In this document: one piece after another, positions 9,039 to 17,731 of the stretch
Position numbering within the stretch: the stretch's first letter is position 1
How the letters are laid out: the number at the start of each line of letters is the position of its first letter
Assembly: GCA_958433005.1 (NCBI GenBank)
Contig: CAUAWV010000002.1
Coordinates: 41,048 to 105,047, forward strand
Direction: 5' to 3'
DNA from: an uncultured Collinsella sp.
Lineage (GTDB): Bacteria > Actinomycetota > Coriobacteriia > Coriobacteriales > Coriobacteriaceae
Length of the DNA: 64,000 nucleotides
The notes under the pieces: generated by a model
Told to the model about the DNA's origin: nothing
Seen by the model: only the letters and a program-made list of their open reading frames with translations
The model's database searches: none
Translations under genes and position numbers: made by a program

Positions 9039-9644
9039 CTACCCCGCCTCGCGCATCCAGCGATCGAACGTCCCCACGCACACGCCCAGGCACTTTGCTG
9101 CCTGGCTGCGGGTTATATCGCCCGCCTCATAGCTATCGCGCACCAGCTCAAACTGAGGAGGGCACGGCTTGCGAGGTCGACCGAAACGGACCCCTCGCGC
9201 CCGCGCAGCTGCAATTCCCTCCGCCTGGCGCCGATGGATATTCTCGCGCTCCACCTGCGCCACGTAGCTCAGCAGTTGCAGCACAATATCGGCAATCAGG
9301 GTGTTGGTCACATCCGGCGTGCCGCTGGCCCTGACGCGCGTGTCAAGCAATGGCATGTCCAACACCACAATGGCAACCCCGAGCTCCTTGGTAATGCGTC
9401 GCCATTCCTCAAGAATCTCGGAGTAATTACGGCCAAGTCGGTCGATAGAAAGCACCACCAGCACGTCCCCGTCTCCCAGGACGTGCAGCAGCTCGCGATA
9501 GCGCGGTCGATCGAAGTCCTTGCCGCTCGCATGGTCGGCATAAATATTCGCCGAGCCCACGCCATAGGCGCCCAGCGCATCCAGCTGCCGATTAAGATTC
9601 TGATCGCGCGAACTCACCCGCGCATAACCGTACACCGTCGCCAT
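9039..9644 (-). CDS. Serine recombinase (resolvase/invertase family)
   Basis: A 201-residue small serine recombinase. The catalytic domain shows YGYARVSSRDQNLNRQL (nucleophile Ser in RVSS), IYADHASGKDFDRP and VVLSIDRLGRNYSEI. The long helix ENIHRRQAEGIAAARARGV leads to the C-terminal HTH DITRSQAAKCLGVCVGTFDRW, which binds the crossover site. The ATG at 9644 follows GGGGATGAG. No transposase, toxin or invertible promoter is recognisable next to it, but a palindromic repeat starts 21 bp upstream. It may be a domesticated or stranded recombinase. Confidence 0.9.
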   Translation of the reverse strand: MATVYGYARVSSRDQNLNRQLDALGAYGVGSANIYADHASGKDFDRPRYRELLHVLGDGDVLVVLSIDRLGRNYSEILEEWRRITKELGVAIVVLDMPLLDTRVRASGTPDVTNTLIADIVLQLLSYVAQVERENIHRRQAEGIAAARARGVRFGRPRKPCPPQFELVRDSYEAGDITRSQAAKCLGVCVGTFDRWMREAG

Positions 9645-9664
9645 CTCATCCCCGCTTTCTTGTA

Positions 9665-9703
9665 AACCTGCCAAAAAGGGACAGGTTTATTTTGGTAGGT
9701 TTT
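9665..9703. repeat. 39-bp palindromic repeat, family B copy 1
   Basis: ACCTGCCAAAA and TTTTGGTAGGT form near-perfect arms around AGGGACAGGTTTA. A second copy with three differences lies at 21822-21860, upstream of secA. Confidence 0.7.
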
Positions 9704-9764
9704 ACCTCTCAAATAGCAGGTAAGCGGGCAGCCGAGCAGACGGCAAGGTAGCCACGATTCAAAT

Positions 9765-9796
9765 GCGGAGGGCGGCCCCGAAAGACCGCCCTCCGC
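9765..9796 (-). terminator. Hairpin after rnr
   Basis: GCGGAGGGCGG (9765-9775) and CCGCCCTCCGC (9786-9796) are perfect 11-bp arms. The T-run is weak (ATTTG), but the stem is very stable and sits 26 bp past the rnr stop. Confidence 0.65.
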
Positions 9797-9821
9797 TCTC
9801 CCGCCACGAGTCAGGATTTAG

Positions 9822-11957
9822 CTAGTGGATAAGCTTAAAGTCCAAGTGTCCACGCGTGGTATTGACGCGCGAGACCTCGATAATCACGCGCTGGCCCAGT
9901 TCATAGCGAGTCCCCGTGTCGGCGCCCGTCAGCGTAAGCGCGTCCTCGTCGAACTCGAACCACTCGTTGCCCAGGCTCTTAATTGAAACCAGGCCCTCGA
10001 CCTGCGTCAAATCCAGGCGTACGAACAGGCCCATACTGCTAACCCACGAGACGGTTCCGGCATAGCGCTCGCCCAGACGGTCCTCATAGTACTGGGCAAT
10101 CTTAATCTTTTGCGTCGCATGGCTGGCGGCATCTGCCGCGCGCTCGGCATCGCTGCATGCGCGGCAGATCTGCGGCAGAATGCGCGGCAGCGACTCGCGC
10201 CCCTTGCCGATCAGCCGCGGCGTACGGACCAAGGCGTCCTTGCCGCCGAGCTGCTCATAGGCCAACTGCAGTTTGAGTACGCGGTGCACCACCAGATCGG
10301 GGTAGCGACGGATGGGACTCGTAAAGTGACAGTAGCACGGCGCGGCGAGCGCAAAGTGGCCCTCGTTGCGCGGCTTGTACAGCGCGCGCTGCATGCTGCG
10401 CAGAAGCAGCGTGTTGACGAGCGGTGCGTTGGCCGTACCGGCGGCAGCATCGACTGCAGCCTGCAGCTCATCGGGACTCCCCAGGGCGATACCGGCAGCA
10501 CGGCGATCGTCGATGATGCCTAGCTGCGCCAGCGCAACGGCGGCACCGTGCAGGCTATCGGGACTCGGATCCTCATGCACGCGATAGCAGGCCTCGATAT
10601 CGCGGTCGGCCAGCCACTCCGCCACGCACTCGTTGGCGAGCAGCATGGCTTCCTCGATAAGCGACGTGGCACACGAACGCTCGCGCGCCACAATCTGCAC
10701 GGGTACTCCGTCCTCATCCAATAGAGCGCGAATCTCGGCCGTGTCAAAATCGACTGAGCCGCGGGCGCGACGGATACGACGGCGAAGTTCGGCGAGTTCG
10801 TTGGCGGCGACAAGGAAATCGCCGAGGTCGACGTTGTAGCCGCGGGCGGCTTCCTCGCACGCAAGACCACGCTCAAGCGCGTCCTCGCGCGAGGTCTCGG
10901 CAGCCGCAACATCCTCGGCCGCGCCCTCCAGCACCGAATACTCAACCGCGCCGGCACGCACCAGCAGCGCCTCGGCGCCGTCGTAGTCCATACGCACACG
11001 CGAGCGAATCACGCTGGGGTACGGATCGTAATGCCGCACGCGACCCTGCGCATCGAGCTCAATATCAACGGTAAACGCAAGACGGTCCTCGTCAGGGCGA
11101 AGCGAGCACAGGTCACAGGACAGGCGTTCGGGCAGCATGGGAAGCACGCGATCGGCCAGATACACCGATGTCGTACGATGGCGAGCCTCAAGATCGATAT
11201 GCCCGTCCCAAGCCACATAGTGTGAAACGTCGGCGATATGCACGCCCAGCTTGTAGCCACCCTCGGGCGTACGCTCCAGCGAAATGGCATCGTCAAAGTC
11301 GCGCGCGTCGACCGGGTCGATCGTGATGACAAAGCGGTCGCGCAGATCGCGGCGGAGCGGGTCCTTAAGCGCCACGGACACATCGAGCGAAAGCCCCTCG
11401 GCCTCGTCTAGCGCGGCCTCGGGATAGCTATCGGTATAGCCGTAACGCGCCATCACATATTGAACGCCCAAATCGGGCGCGTCATCTCCGCCAATGCGGC
11501 GTTCGATCGTCACAGTGCCCGATTCCAGGCGCGTCGGGTAGGTCAAAATGCGTGCGACAACGGCATCACCCGGGCGGACGCCCAGGCGATCCGCCGAGGT
11601 ATCCTCGGGCAAAATGAAGAAGTCGGCCTTCAGGCGCGAATCGAGCGGCTCAATCACACCGAGCGGACCGGCGGTCTGGTACGTGCCCACCACGCTTATA
11701 GCTGCGCGCTCAACCACGCCCTCGATCACGGCGCGACGCTCGCCATGCGGGCTGTTCTTAATGCTAACGGCAACGGTATCGCCGTCCATGATCTCGCGCT
11801 TACCGCGGCCCATGACCTTGTAGTCGCCATTCTCGGTTATGACATAGGCACTGTGCTCATGGAGCTGCACGCGCCCGGTCAGGCTCGAACGGCGTTCGCT
11901 GCGCACCGGCCCGCGCTTATTGCGAGCTCCACGCTTATGCTTGTTATTGCGCCCCAT
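9822..11957 (-). CDS. rnr: Ribonuclease R
   Basis: A 711-residue 3'-5' exoribonuclease of the RNase II/R family that degrades structured RNA and works with tmRNA in RNA quality control. A basic N-terminus (GRNNKHKRGARNKRG) precedes cold-shock domains. The RNB domain has the active-site motif ITIDPVDARDFDDAISLE near residue 215, and an S1 domain closes the protein (YAGTVSWVSSMGLFVRLD). The start ATG has TTAGGAGGCGCC before it. The gene is flanked by hairpin repeats on both sides and seems monocistronic. Confidence 0.95.
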   Translation of the reverse strand: MGRNNKHKRGARNKRGPVRSERRSSLTGRVQLHEHSAYVITENGDYKVMGRGKREIMDGDTVAVSIKNSPHGERRAVIEGVVERAAISVVGTYQTAGPLGVIEPLDSRLKADFFILPEDTSADRLGVRPGDAVVARILTYPTRLESGTVTIERRIGGDDAPDLGVQYVMARYGYTDSYPEAALDEAEGLSLDVSVALKDPLRRDLRDRFVITIDPVDARDFDDAISLERTPEGGYKLGVHIADVSHYVAWDGHIDLEARHRTTSVYLADRVLPMLPERLSCDLCSLRPDEDRLAFTVDIELDAQGRVRHYDPYPSVIRSRVRMDYDGAEALLVRAGAVEYSVLEGAAEDVAAAETSREDALERGLACEEAARGYNVDLGDFLVAANELAELRRRIRRARGSVDFDTAEIRALLDEDGVPVQIVARERSCATSLIEEAMLLANECVAEWLADRDIEACYRVHEDPSPDSLHGAAVALAQLGIIDDRRAAGIALGSPDELQAAVDAAAGTANAPLVNTLLLRSMQRALYKPRNEGHFALAAPCYCHFTSPIRRYPDLVVHRVLKLQLAYEQLGGKDALVRTPRLIGKGRESLPRILPQICRACSDAERAADAASHATQKIKIAQYYEDRLGERYAGTVSWVSSMGLFVRLDLTQVEGLVSIKSLGNEWFEFDEDALTLTGADTGTRYELGQRVIIEVSRVNTTRGHLDFKLIH

Positions 11958-12007
11958 GGCGCCTCCTAACTATCGATTGCCGTTTACATCCCAAGAGTCT
12001 ACCTAAA

Positions 12008-12092
12008 TGATCCCTAGGGGACGAAGGAAAACGGATCACATAGATAGACCAGCGCGACGATGATCCGCAATCATGCCGTCCCCTAGGGATCA
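12008..12092. repeat. 85-bp interrupted palindrome, family D
   Basis: Perfect 16-bp outer arms TGATCCCTAGGGGACG (12008-12023) and its complement (12077-12092) enclose a second arm pair, CGGATCA (12032-12038) and TGATCCG (12061-12067). A 24-bp half-copy (22/24) is found at 54228-54251. Confidence 0.75.
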
Positions 12093-12125
12093 AAAAAACG
12101 GGCCGCCCCATAAGAGACGACCCGT
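12092..12125 (-). terminator. Terminator after ftsX
   Basis: ACGGG (12098-12102) and CCCGT (12121-12125) with further internal pairing form a hairpin. On the minus strand it is followed by TTTTTTTG. It abuts the family D palindrome. Confidence 0.75.
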
Positions 12126-12150
12126 TGGAAGGGATGAATTCCAGGCATGC

Positions 12151-13071
12151 CTACACGCGCAGGTAGCGGCGCATGGCTATGGCAGAACCAAAGAGACCGA
12201 TAATCACACCGACCAGAATCAGCGCAGCATAGGTCACCAGGTAGTACTGCATCGGCAGGGCAAACGACATCCAGCCGATGCTCTCCTGCAAACGCGGAAT
12301 CATCAGATTGCGCAGCAGCTCCAGAACGCCGATGGAAAGCAGCGAGCCCAAAATGGCCTGCAGTACGCCCTCGGTGATAAACGGGCCGCGAATGAAGCCG
12401 TTGCTGGCGCCGACCAGACGCATAATCGCAATCTCACGACGACGCGCCGTGATGGACAGGCGAATCGTGTTGTTGATGAAAATGAATGCGATAAAGGTCA
12501 AAAGGCCAACGAGCACCACGGCGGCGATGCGGATGTAGTTGGTCACCTGGAACAGGCGGCTCACTTCCTCTTGGCCGTACAGCACGCTCGCGTTGACGTC
12601 GCCGTCATCCGCGATCTTCTGGAAGTCGGCGTTCTTCTTGAGCTTCTGGGCCGTGCTCTCGACCTTGGACGGATCGTCCATCTCAATTGCAAACGAAGCC
12701 GGCAGCGGGTTCTGGCCATCGAGCGCGCTCATGGTGGCGTCGGCGTTGCCCGACATCTTGCTCGTATACTCGGCCAGCGCGTCGTCCTTGTCCTTATAGG
12801 TCACGGACTTGACGTTATTCCACGTCTTAAGTTCGGCCTCAAAAGCCTGAACATCGGCCTGATCAGCGTCATCACTAATGAACGCGTTGATGACAACCTG
12901 ATCCTCGACGGTGCCGATCACGGAGTTCAGCATCGCGGAGCCCATGATGAACAGGCCGATGATAAACAGCGAAAGGAAGATCGTGATGACGGCGCCGAGC
13001 GAGGTAGTCCAGTTACGGAAGAAGTGGCTGATTGCCTCTTTGAAGGAGTAGCCCACGTTAGTTGGTGCCAT
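12151..13071 (-). CDS. ftsX: Cell division ABC transporter permease FtsX
   Basis: FtsX is the membrane subunit that, with FtsE, activates peptidoglycan hydrolases at the septum. The 306-residue protein has TM1 at about residues 24-45 (TSLGAVITIFLSLFIIGLFI), a large extracellular loop (about 50-180, VVINAFISDDADQ onward), then three TM helices in a FtsX/MacB fold with ITARRREIAIMRLVGASNGFI. It overlaps the end of ftsE by 14 bp, so the two are translationally coupled. Confidence 0.95.
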   Translation of the reverse strand: MAPTNVGYSFKEAISHFFRNWTTSLGAVITIFLSLFIIGLFIMGSAMLNSVIGTVEDQVVINAFISDDADQADVQAFEAELKTWNNVKSVTYKDKDDALAEYTSKMSGNADATMSALDGQNPLPASFAIEMDDPSKVESTAQKLKKNADFQKIADDGDVNASVLYGQEEVSRLFQVTNYIRIAAVVLVGLLTFIAFIFINNTIRLSITARRREIAIMRLVGASNGFIRGPFITEGVLQAILGSLLSIGVLELLRNLMIPRLQESIGWMSFALPMQYYLVTYAALILVGVIIGLFGSAIAMRRYLRV

Positions 13072-14278
13072 AGTTGCCGTAACCTCCCCTCTCCTGGTCG
13101 CGGATAACGTGGCCGCCCTCGAGAGCGATCACGCGACGGTGCATGCTATCGACCATCTCGCGGTCGTGCGTGGCGACGATCACGGTGGTGCCGGTGCGGT
13201 TAATACGCTCGAGCAGCTTCATGATGCCCAGCGAAATCGCCGGGTCGAGGTTACCCGTCGGCTCGTCGCAGATCAGCAGCGGCGGACGGTTGACCATAGC
13301 GCGGGCGACGGCAACGCGCTGCTGCTCGCCACCGGAAAGCTGGTCGGGCAGCGAGTCCATCTGATCGGCCAGACCGACCAGACGCAGCACCTCGGGCACC
13401 TGGCTGCGAATGACGCCCTTGGGCTTGCCGATGCACTGCAGGGCAAACGCCACGTTTTCGTAGGCGGTCTTTTGCGGCAGAAGCTTAAAGTCCTGGAACA
13501 CGGCGCCAATCTGGCGGCGCAGGAACGGAACCTTGCGGTTCTTGATCTTCATGAGGTCCTGACCGGCAACCAGGATGCGGCCGCTCGTCGGCTTGACGTC
13601 GCGGTTGAGCGTCGACAGCAGCGTGGTCTTACCCGAGCCGGAGTGACCGACCAGGAAGACGAACTCGCCCGGATAGATCTCGATGTTGATGTCGTCGAGT
13701 GCAGGCTTGTTGGGCTGTGCCGGATAGATCTTGGTGACATGCTCCATAAGGATGACGGGCTCGACACCGGCCTGCTTGGCCATCTTCTTGCGGCTGGCCT
13801 GCGGATCGATGGGCGCAAACACCGACGTGAAATCGGGGTTGTTGAGCGCGTTATCGAGGCTTGCGACCTCGGCGGCCTGATCGCTCTCGACCACCGGGGC
13901 AGCAGGCTGCGTGGGGTCGGGAATAGCGGCAAAGAGACCGGACTGCGCAGGCTGAGGAGCCGGCGTCGCAGGGGCCATGTGGTCGGGAATGCCGGCCATG
14001 GTAGGCTGCGGCGTGGCGGCGCCAGCCTGAGGCTGCTCCACGCGAGCGGTCACGGCCTGAACGGGCTCAAAACCCGCCGTGCCGGAAAGCGCGACATCGC
14101 TGGTGGGATTGTAGGCAAAGGGATCGGATGCCGGCTGTGCCTGATCTGCCGGCTGAGCGGGAGCCTGAGCAACAGGCTGGCCCTCTGAATCCGGAGTGGC
14201 GAAACGACTGCCCTGGACGCCCGTCTGCGTCTTGGGGGCATCATCGCCCGCACCGGAGGTACGGAAGTGGTTACCCAC
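13058..14278 (-). CDS. ftsE: Cell division ATP-binding protein FtsE with long N-terminal extension
   Basis: A 406-residue protein. The FtsE ATPase occupies about residues 173-400: Walker A GHSGSGKTT (211-219), signature LSGGEQQR, Walker B LLICDEPTGNLD and the H-loop VATHDREMV. The first 172 residues are Pro/Ala/Gln-rich and look disordered (AQAPAQPADQAQPASDP); typical FtsE is about 225 residues and lacks this. The start is GTG at 14278 with AAGGAG upstream. An internal start near VEPVILMEH is not favoured because codon use stays normal throughout the extension. Confidence 0.93.
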   Translation of the reverse strand: MGNHFRTSGAGDDAPKTQTGVQGSRFATPDSEGQPVAQAPAQPADQAQPASDPFAYNPTSDVALSGTAGFEPVQAVTARVEQPQAGAATPQPTMAGIPDHMAPATPAPQPAQSGLFAAIPDPTQPAAPVVESDQAAEVASLDNALNNPDFTSVFAPIDPQASRKKMAKQAGVEPVILMEHVTKIYPAQPNKPALDDINIEIYPGEFVFLVGHSGSGKTTLLSTLNRDVKPTSGRILVAGQDLMKIKNRKVPFLRRQIGAVFQDFKLLPQKTAYENVAFALQCIGKPKGVIRSQVPEVLRLVGLADQMDSLPDQLSGGEQQRVAVARAMVNRPPLLICDEPTGNLDPAISLGIMKLLERINRTGTTVIVATHDREMVDSMHRRVIALEGGHVIRDQERGGYGNYGTN

Positions 14279-14381
14279 TGGTGCTCCTTATCGTCGTGCG
14301 TTTAAACTACATGAGCGCTTTGTATTTTAGCAGCATTAGCTTTACTGCACATAAGAAGCATGGCGGGGTTTGGGTCTCACC

Positions 14382-14509
14382 GGCCGGGCGCAGGGTTACC
14401 TCCCAAATCGTCCTCGCGCATGGCCGGCATTTGTCCTGCTCCTGCGGAGCTGCGGACAAACGCCGGCCTGCGCTGCGGAAAGATTTGGGAGGTAACCCTG
14501 CGCCCGGCC
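14382..14509. repeat. 128-bp near-complete palindrome
   Basis: Perfect 28-bp arms lie at 14382-14409 and 14482-14509 (CAGGGTTACCTCCCAAAT in the left arm). Inner segments also pair: GCCGGCATTTGTCC with GGACAAACGCCGGC, and GCTCC-TGC-GGAGC at the centre. No coding potential. It resembles a MITE-like or REP/BIME-type element. Confidence 0.8.
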
Positions 14510-14644
14510 TGCGGCTACTATGGGGCCGACGCACCAACTTGAGATGCTGCGCATACAAAGTTGGAAGGGTCTGAATTGCACTTTGTTGGGATGGGCCCGT
14601 TTCCCCATGGGAACTTTGCTTGGCAGGACTCTAATTTAAATTCA

Positions 14645-14683
14645 GCATAAACAGGGGCGCCCTCTTTGAGGACACCCCTGTTC
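14645..14683 (-). terminator. Terminator after the transketolase genes
   Basis: ACAGGGGCGCCCTC and GAGGACACCCCTGT pair with two G-U wobbles. The minus-strand hairpin is followed by TTTATG. Confidence 0.75.
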
Positions 14684-14728
14684 TGGCTTGTTTGCGGTTG
14701 TCGACGCGATACTTTGCCTCGTCTTGCC

Positions 14729-15670
14729 TTATGCCAAGAACTCCTTGGTGGTCGCCACGATGTTGGCGGCGTCCAGGCCGTACTTGTGCAGGAGCTCGGC
14801 ACCCGGGCCGGACTCGCCGAAGGTGTCGTTGACGCCAATCTTCTTGAGCGGCGTCGGGCACTGCTCACACAGAACGTCGGCAACGGCGCTGCCCAGGCCA
14901 CCGATCACGGAGTGCTCCTCGACGGTCACGACGTGGCCGGTCTTGGTGGCGCTCTTGACGATCAGGTCGGCATCGATGGGCTTGATGGTGTGCATGTTGA
15001 TGACCTCGGCATCGATGCCCTCGGCAGCGAGCTGCTCGGCGGCCTCGAGGGCCTCGCCAACCATTAGGCCGCAGGCGATGATGGTGACGTCGGTGCCCTC
15101 GCGCATGACGATGCCCTTGCCTACCTCGAACTTGTAGGTCTCGGGGTCGTTGATGACCGGCGAGGCCAGACGGGCAAAGCGCATGTATACGGGGCCGTCG
15201 CACTCGTAGGCGGCGCGCGTCACGGCACGAGCCTCCACGTCGTCGGCGGGAACGATAACGGTCATGCCGGGGATGACGCGCATGAGAGCGATATCCTCGC
15301 AGCACTGGTGCGTGGCGCCGTCCTCGCCCACCGAGATACCGGCGTGCGTGGCACCGATCTTAACGTTAAGGTGCGGATAGCCGATGGAGTTGCGGACCTG
15401 CTCAAAGGCGCGGCCAGCGGCAAACATGGCAAAGGTGCTCGCGAAGGCGACGCGGCCGGTGGTCGCGATACCGGCGGCAACACCCATCAGGTTGCTCTCG
15501 GCAATGCCCACATCGAAGAAGCGGTCGGGGCAGGCTGCCTTAAACTTGCCGGTCTGCGTGGCGGCGGCCAGGTCGGCGTCGAGGACCACAAAGTCATCGT
15601 GCTCGTTGGCGAGCTCGACGAGGGCCTCGCCGTAGCTTACGCGCGTGGCGATTTTCTTGACGTCTGCCAT
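14729..15670 (-). CDS. Transketolase, C-terminal subunit
   Basis: A 313-residue protein with the pyrimidine-binding and C-terminal domains of transketolase. Seen are GEALVELANEHDDFVVLDAD, DRFFDVGIAESNLMGVAAGI (catalytic Glu for the thiamine ring) and the C-terminal VVTVEEHSVIGGLGSAVAD. It begins 1 bp after the N-terminal subunit with RBS GGAGAGGAG. Together they transfer two-carbon units in the non-oxidative pentose phosphate pathway. The long open frame upstream of the ATG at 15670 lies inside the other subunit and is not coding. Confidence 0.95.
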   Translation of the reverse strand: MADVKKIATRVSYGEALVELANEHDDFVVLDADLAAATQTGKFKAACPDRFFDVGIAESNLMGVAAGIATTGRVAFASTFAMFAAGRAFEQVRNSIGYPHLNVKIGATHAGISVGEDGATHQCCEDIALMRVIPGMTVIVPADDVEARAVTRAAYECDGPVYMRFARLASPVINDPETYKFEVGKGIVMREGTDVTIIACGLMVGEALEAAEQLAAEGIDAEVINMHTIKPIDADLIVKSATKTGHVVTVEEHSVIGGLGSAVADVLCEQCPTPLKKIGVNDTFGESGPGAELLHKYGLDAANIVATTKEFLA

Positions 15671-15671
15671 C

Positions 15672-16502
15672 CTAGAGCTCCTCTCCGGCGGCCGTGAGCT
15701 CTGCCATGGCCTGCTCAAACTGTTCATCGTTGGGGGCCTTGCCGTGCCAACCCACCTGGTTCTCCATAAAGGAAACGCCCTTGCCCTTGGTGGTCTCGGC
15801 GATGATGGCGGTCGGCTGACCCTTGGTGGCGCGGGCCTCGGCAAAGGCGGCGCGGATCTGATCGAAATCGTTGCCGTCGGCGAGCTCCACCACGTGGAAC
15901 TTGAAGGCGCGGAACTTGTCGGCGAGCGGCATGGGGTCGTTGACCTCCTCGACGGGGCCGTCGATCTGCAGGCCATTGTGGTCGACGATCACGCAGAGGT
16001 TATCGAGCTGCTGGTTGCCGGCAAACATGGCGGCCTCCCAAACCTGGCCCTCCTCGCTCTCGCCGTCGCCCAGCAGGGCGTAGGTGCGATAGTCGTCGCC
16101 CCAGTGCTTGGCGGCAACGGCCATGCCCACGGCGGCGGAGATGCCCTGGCCGAGCGAACCGGTGGACATATCGACGCCCGGGGTGTCGTTCATGTTGGGG
16201 TGACCTTGCAGGTGGCTGCCGATGTGGCGCAGCGTCTCGAGATCCTCCTTGGGGAAGAATCCGCGCTCGGCGAGCACGGCGTACAGACCAGGCGCGCAAT
16301 GACCCTTGGAAAGCACGAAGCGATCGCGGTCGGCCTTGCGGGGGTCGGCCGGGTCGACGTTCATTTCCTCAAAGTACAGATAGGTCATGATGTCGGCAGC
16401 GCCGAGCGAACCGCCCGGATGGCCGGACTTGGCAGCGTGCACGCCGGTGACGATGCCCTTCCTTACCTCGTTGGCAACCTTTTTGAGCTCTTCGTCGCTC
16501 AT
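15672..16502 (-). CDS. Transketolase, N-terminal (TPP-binding) subunit
   Basis: A 276-residue TPP pyrophosphate-binding domain of transketolase. Motifs: HAAKSGHPGGSLGAADIMTY, FVLSKGHCAPGLYAVLA, and the TPP motif LLGDGESEEGQVWEAAMFAG to IVDHNGLQIDG. In many bacteria the enzyme is one chain of about 660 residues; here it is split into two adjacent genes, as in several anaerobes and archaea. The upstream 208 bp are AT-rich and should hold the promoter. Confidence 0.95.
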   Translation of the reverse strand: MSDEELKKVANEVRKGIVTGVHAAKSGHPGGSLGAADIMTYLYFEEMNVDPADPRKADRDRFVLSKGHCAPGLYAVLAERGFFPKEDLETLRHIGSHLQGHPNMNDTPGVDMSTGSLGQGISAAVGMAVAAKHWGDDYRTYALLGDGESEEGQVWEAAMFAGNQQLDNLCVIVDHNGLQIDGPVEEVNDPMPLADKFRAFKFHVVELADGNDFDQIRAAFAEARATKGQPTAIIAETTKGKGVSFMENQVGWHGKAPNDEQFEQAMAELTAAGEEL

Positions 16503-16710
16503 TGTGCCTTCCTTTCATCCTCTTAAGACAAGATGCGCACGGCACGGAAAGGTAGTCCCAACACAGCCGCGATGCACGTACGTCATTCATTATGCTGGAA
16601 ACTGGAAGCTTTACCAGAGTATTTATCATTATTTGAACAATTGAGCAGGCAGAACCGCTGATGAAACGGTTTATCAATGTGAACGTCTTTTGGATGGAAC
16701 GCAGTCGGCC

Positions 16711-17601
16711 CTACGCGTTAATGTCCTTGAATCCCTCACCGAAGGTTTCCGTAACGTCGGCGACCGTCACAATGGCGTGAGGATCGCGCTCGCGCACGAT
16801 CGTTTTGAGGGTGTTGAGCTCGCGGCGGCTCACAATGACCATGATCACCGGCTTCTCGGCGCCCGAGTACATGCCGGTCGCCTTAAACTTGGTGCAGCCG
16901 CGACCCAGGCCATACATGATGTCGGCCGCAATATCGGGAAACTTGTCCGAGATGATGAGTACCATACGGCGCCTGTTGCCGCCGTCGACCACGGCATCGA
17001 TCACGTAGCCGCTAATGACCATCGAAAGGCCCGCATACAGCGCGTTTTCGACCGAGAAGACCGGGGCCGACAGCGCGCACACGGCAACGTCGATCGCCAT
17101 GACGGTGGAGCCCACCGGTAGTGACGTATTGCGCGAGATAATCTGACCGATGGTGTCAGAGCCGCCAGTGTTGGCACCGGCGCGTAGCACCATGCCGTAG
17201 CCAATGCCCGTGATAATGCCGCCCCACATAGCGGGCAGCATCAGGTCGGCATGTGCCAGCGGCGCCACAAACGGAGCGAACAGGTCGGTGAAAAAGCCCA
17301 GCAGCACAAAGCCCGTCGCCGTCTGTATCACGTAGAACATGCCACCCTCGCGCATAACGACCAGCAGCAGCAAGGCATTCATCACGATGGTTTGAATACC
17401 GACAGGCAGCGAGATGCCATGCGAGGCGCCGACCGCCTGGATAATCGTGGCGAGACCCGTAACGCCGCCGGCAGCAAGACCGTTGGGAATCAAAAACAGG
17501 TCCGTCGCGATAGCTGCCAGGGCGCAGCCAAACATGATCTTGGGCAAGTCATGAAAGAAGTTCAGCGAAAGAATGCGCTTGATGTCCAGACGATATGCCA
17601 T
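16711..17601 (-). CDS. YitT family membrane protein (DUF2179 C-terminus)
   Basis: A 296-residue protein with about five to six TM helices in the first 190 residues (PKIMFGCALAAIATDLFLIP, IIQAVGASHGISLPV, GIGYGMVLRAGANTGGSDTIG). It ends in a cytosolic DUF2179 domain (IMVIVSRRELNTLKTIVRERDPHAIVTV cut here to its key blocks IMVIVSRREL and DPHAIVTVADVTE). The function is unknown; relatives are often annotated as membrane proteins of possible transport function. The ATG at 17601 has GAGGGAGGCAGC before it; the frame continues 8 codons upstream into the prfB terminator and is not used. Confidence 0.88.
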   Translation of the reverse strand: MAYRLDIKRILSLNFFHDLPKIMFGCALAAIATDLFLIPNGLAAGGVTGLATIIQAVGASHGISLPVGIQTIVMNALLLLVVMREGGMFYVIQTATGFVLLGFFTDLFAPFVAPLAHADLMLPAMWGGIITGIGYGMVLRAGANTGGSDTIGQIISRNTSLPVGSTVMAIDVAVCALSAPVFSVENALYAGLSMVISGYVIDAVVDGGNRRRMVLIISDKFPDIAADIMYGLGRGCTKFKATGMYSGAEKPVIMVIVSRRELNTLKTIVRERDPHAIVTVADVTETFGEGFKDINA

Positions 17602-17613
17602 GCTGCCTCCCTC

Positions 17614-17642
17614 AAAAAAGCGCACCCAAACGAGTGCGCTTT
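17614..17642 (-). terminator. Terminator between prfB and the YitT gene
   Basis: AAAGCGCAC (17617-17625) and GTGCGCTTT (17634-17642) are perfect arms followed on the minus strand by TTTTTT. It ends secA-prfB just ahead of the YitT gene RBS. Confidence 0.85.
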
Positions 17643-17731
17643 GAACTTCTTACTGTATTCGATTCTACCGATTCACCGGGCAAATACCACCCCTGCGAAG
17701 TGTTTGCATCGACCCGGAGCCAATCATGTGC

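Larger units (their letters stand above)
14279..14728. other. 450-bp gene-free region between ftsE and the transketolase genes
   Basis: No convincing gene is seen. It holds the 128-bp palindrome at 14382-14509 and the transketolase terminator at 14645-14683. The remaining 200 bp presumably carry the ftsE promoter, which could not be assigned with confidence. Confidence 0.6.

Noticed and set aside
14382..14509. Riboswitch upstream of ftsE
   Set aside because: Almost perfect self-complementarity and no multi-helix junction; it looks like a palindromic element rather than an aptamer.
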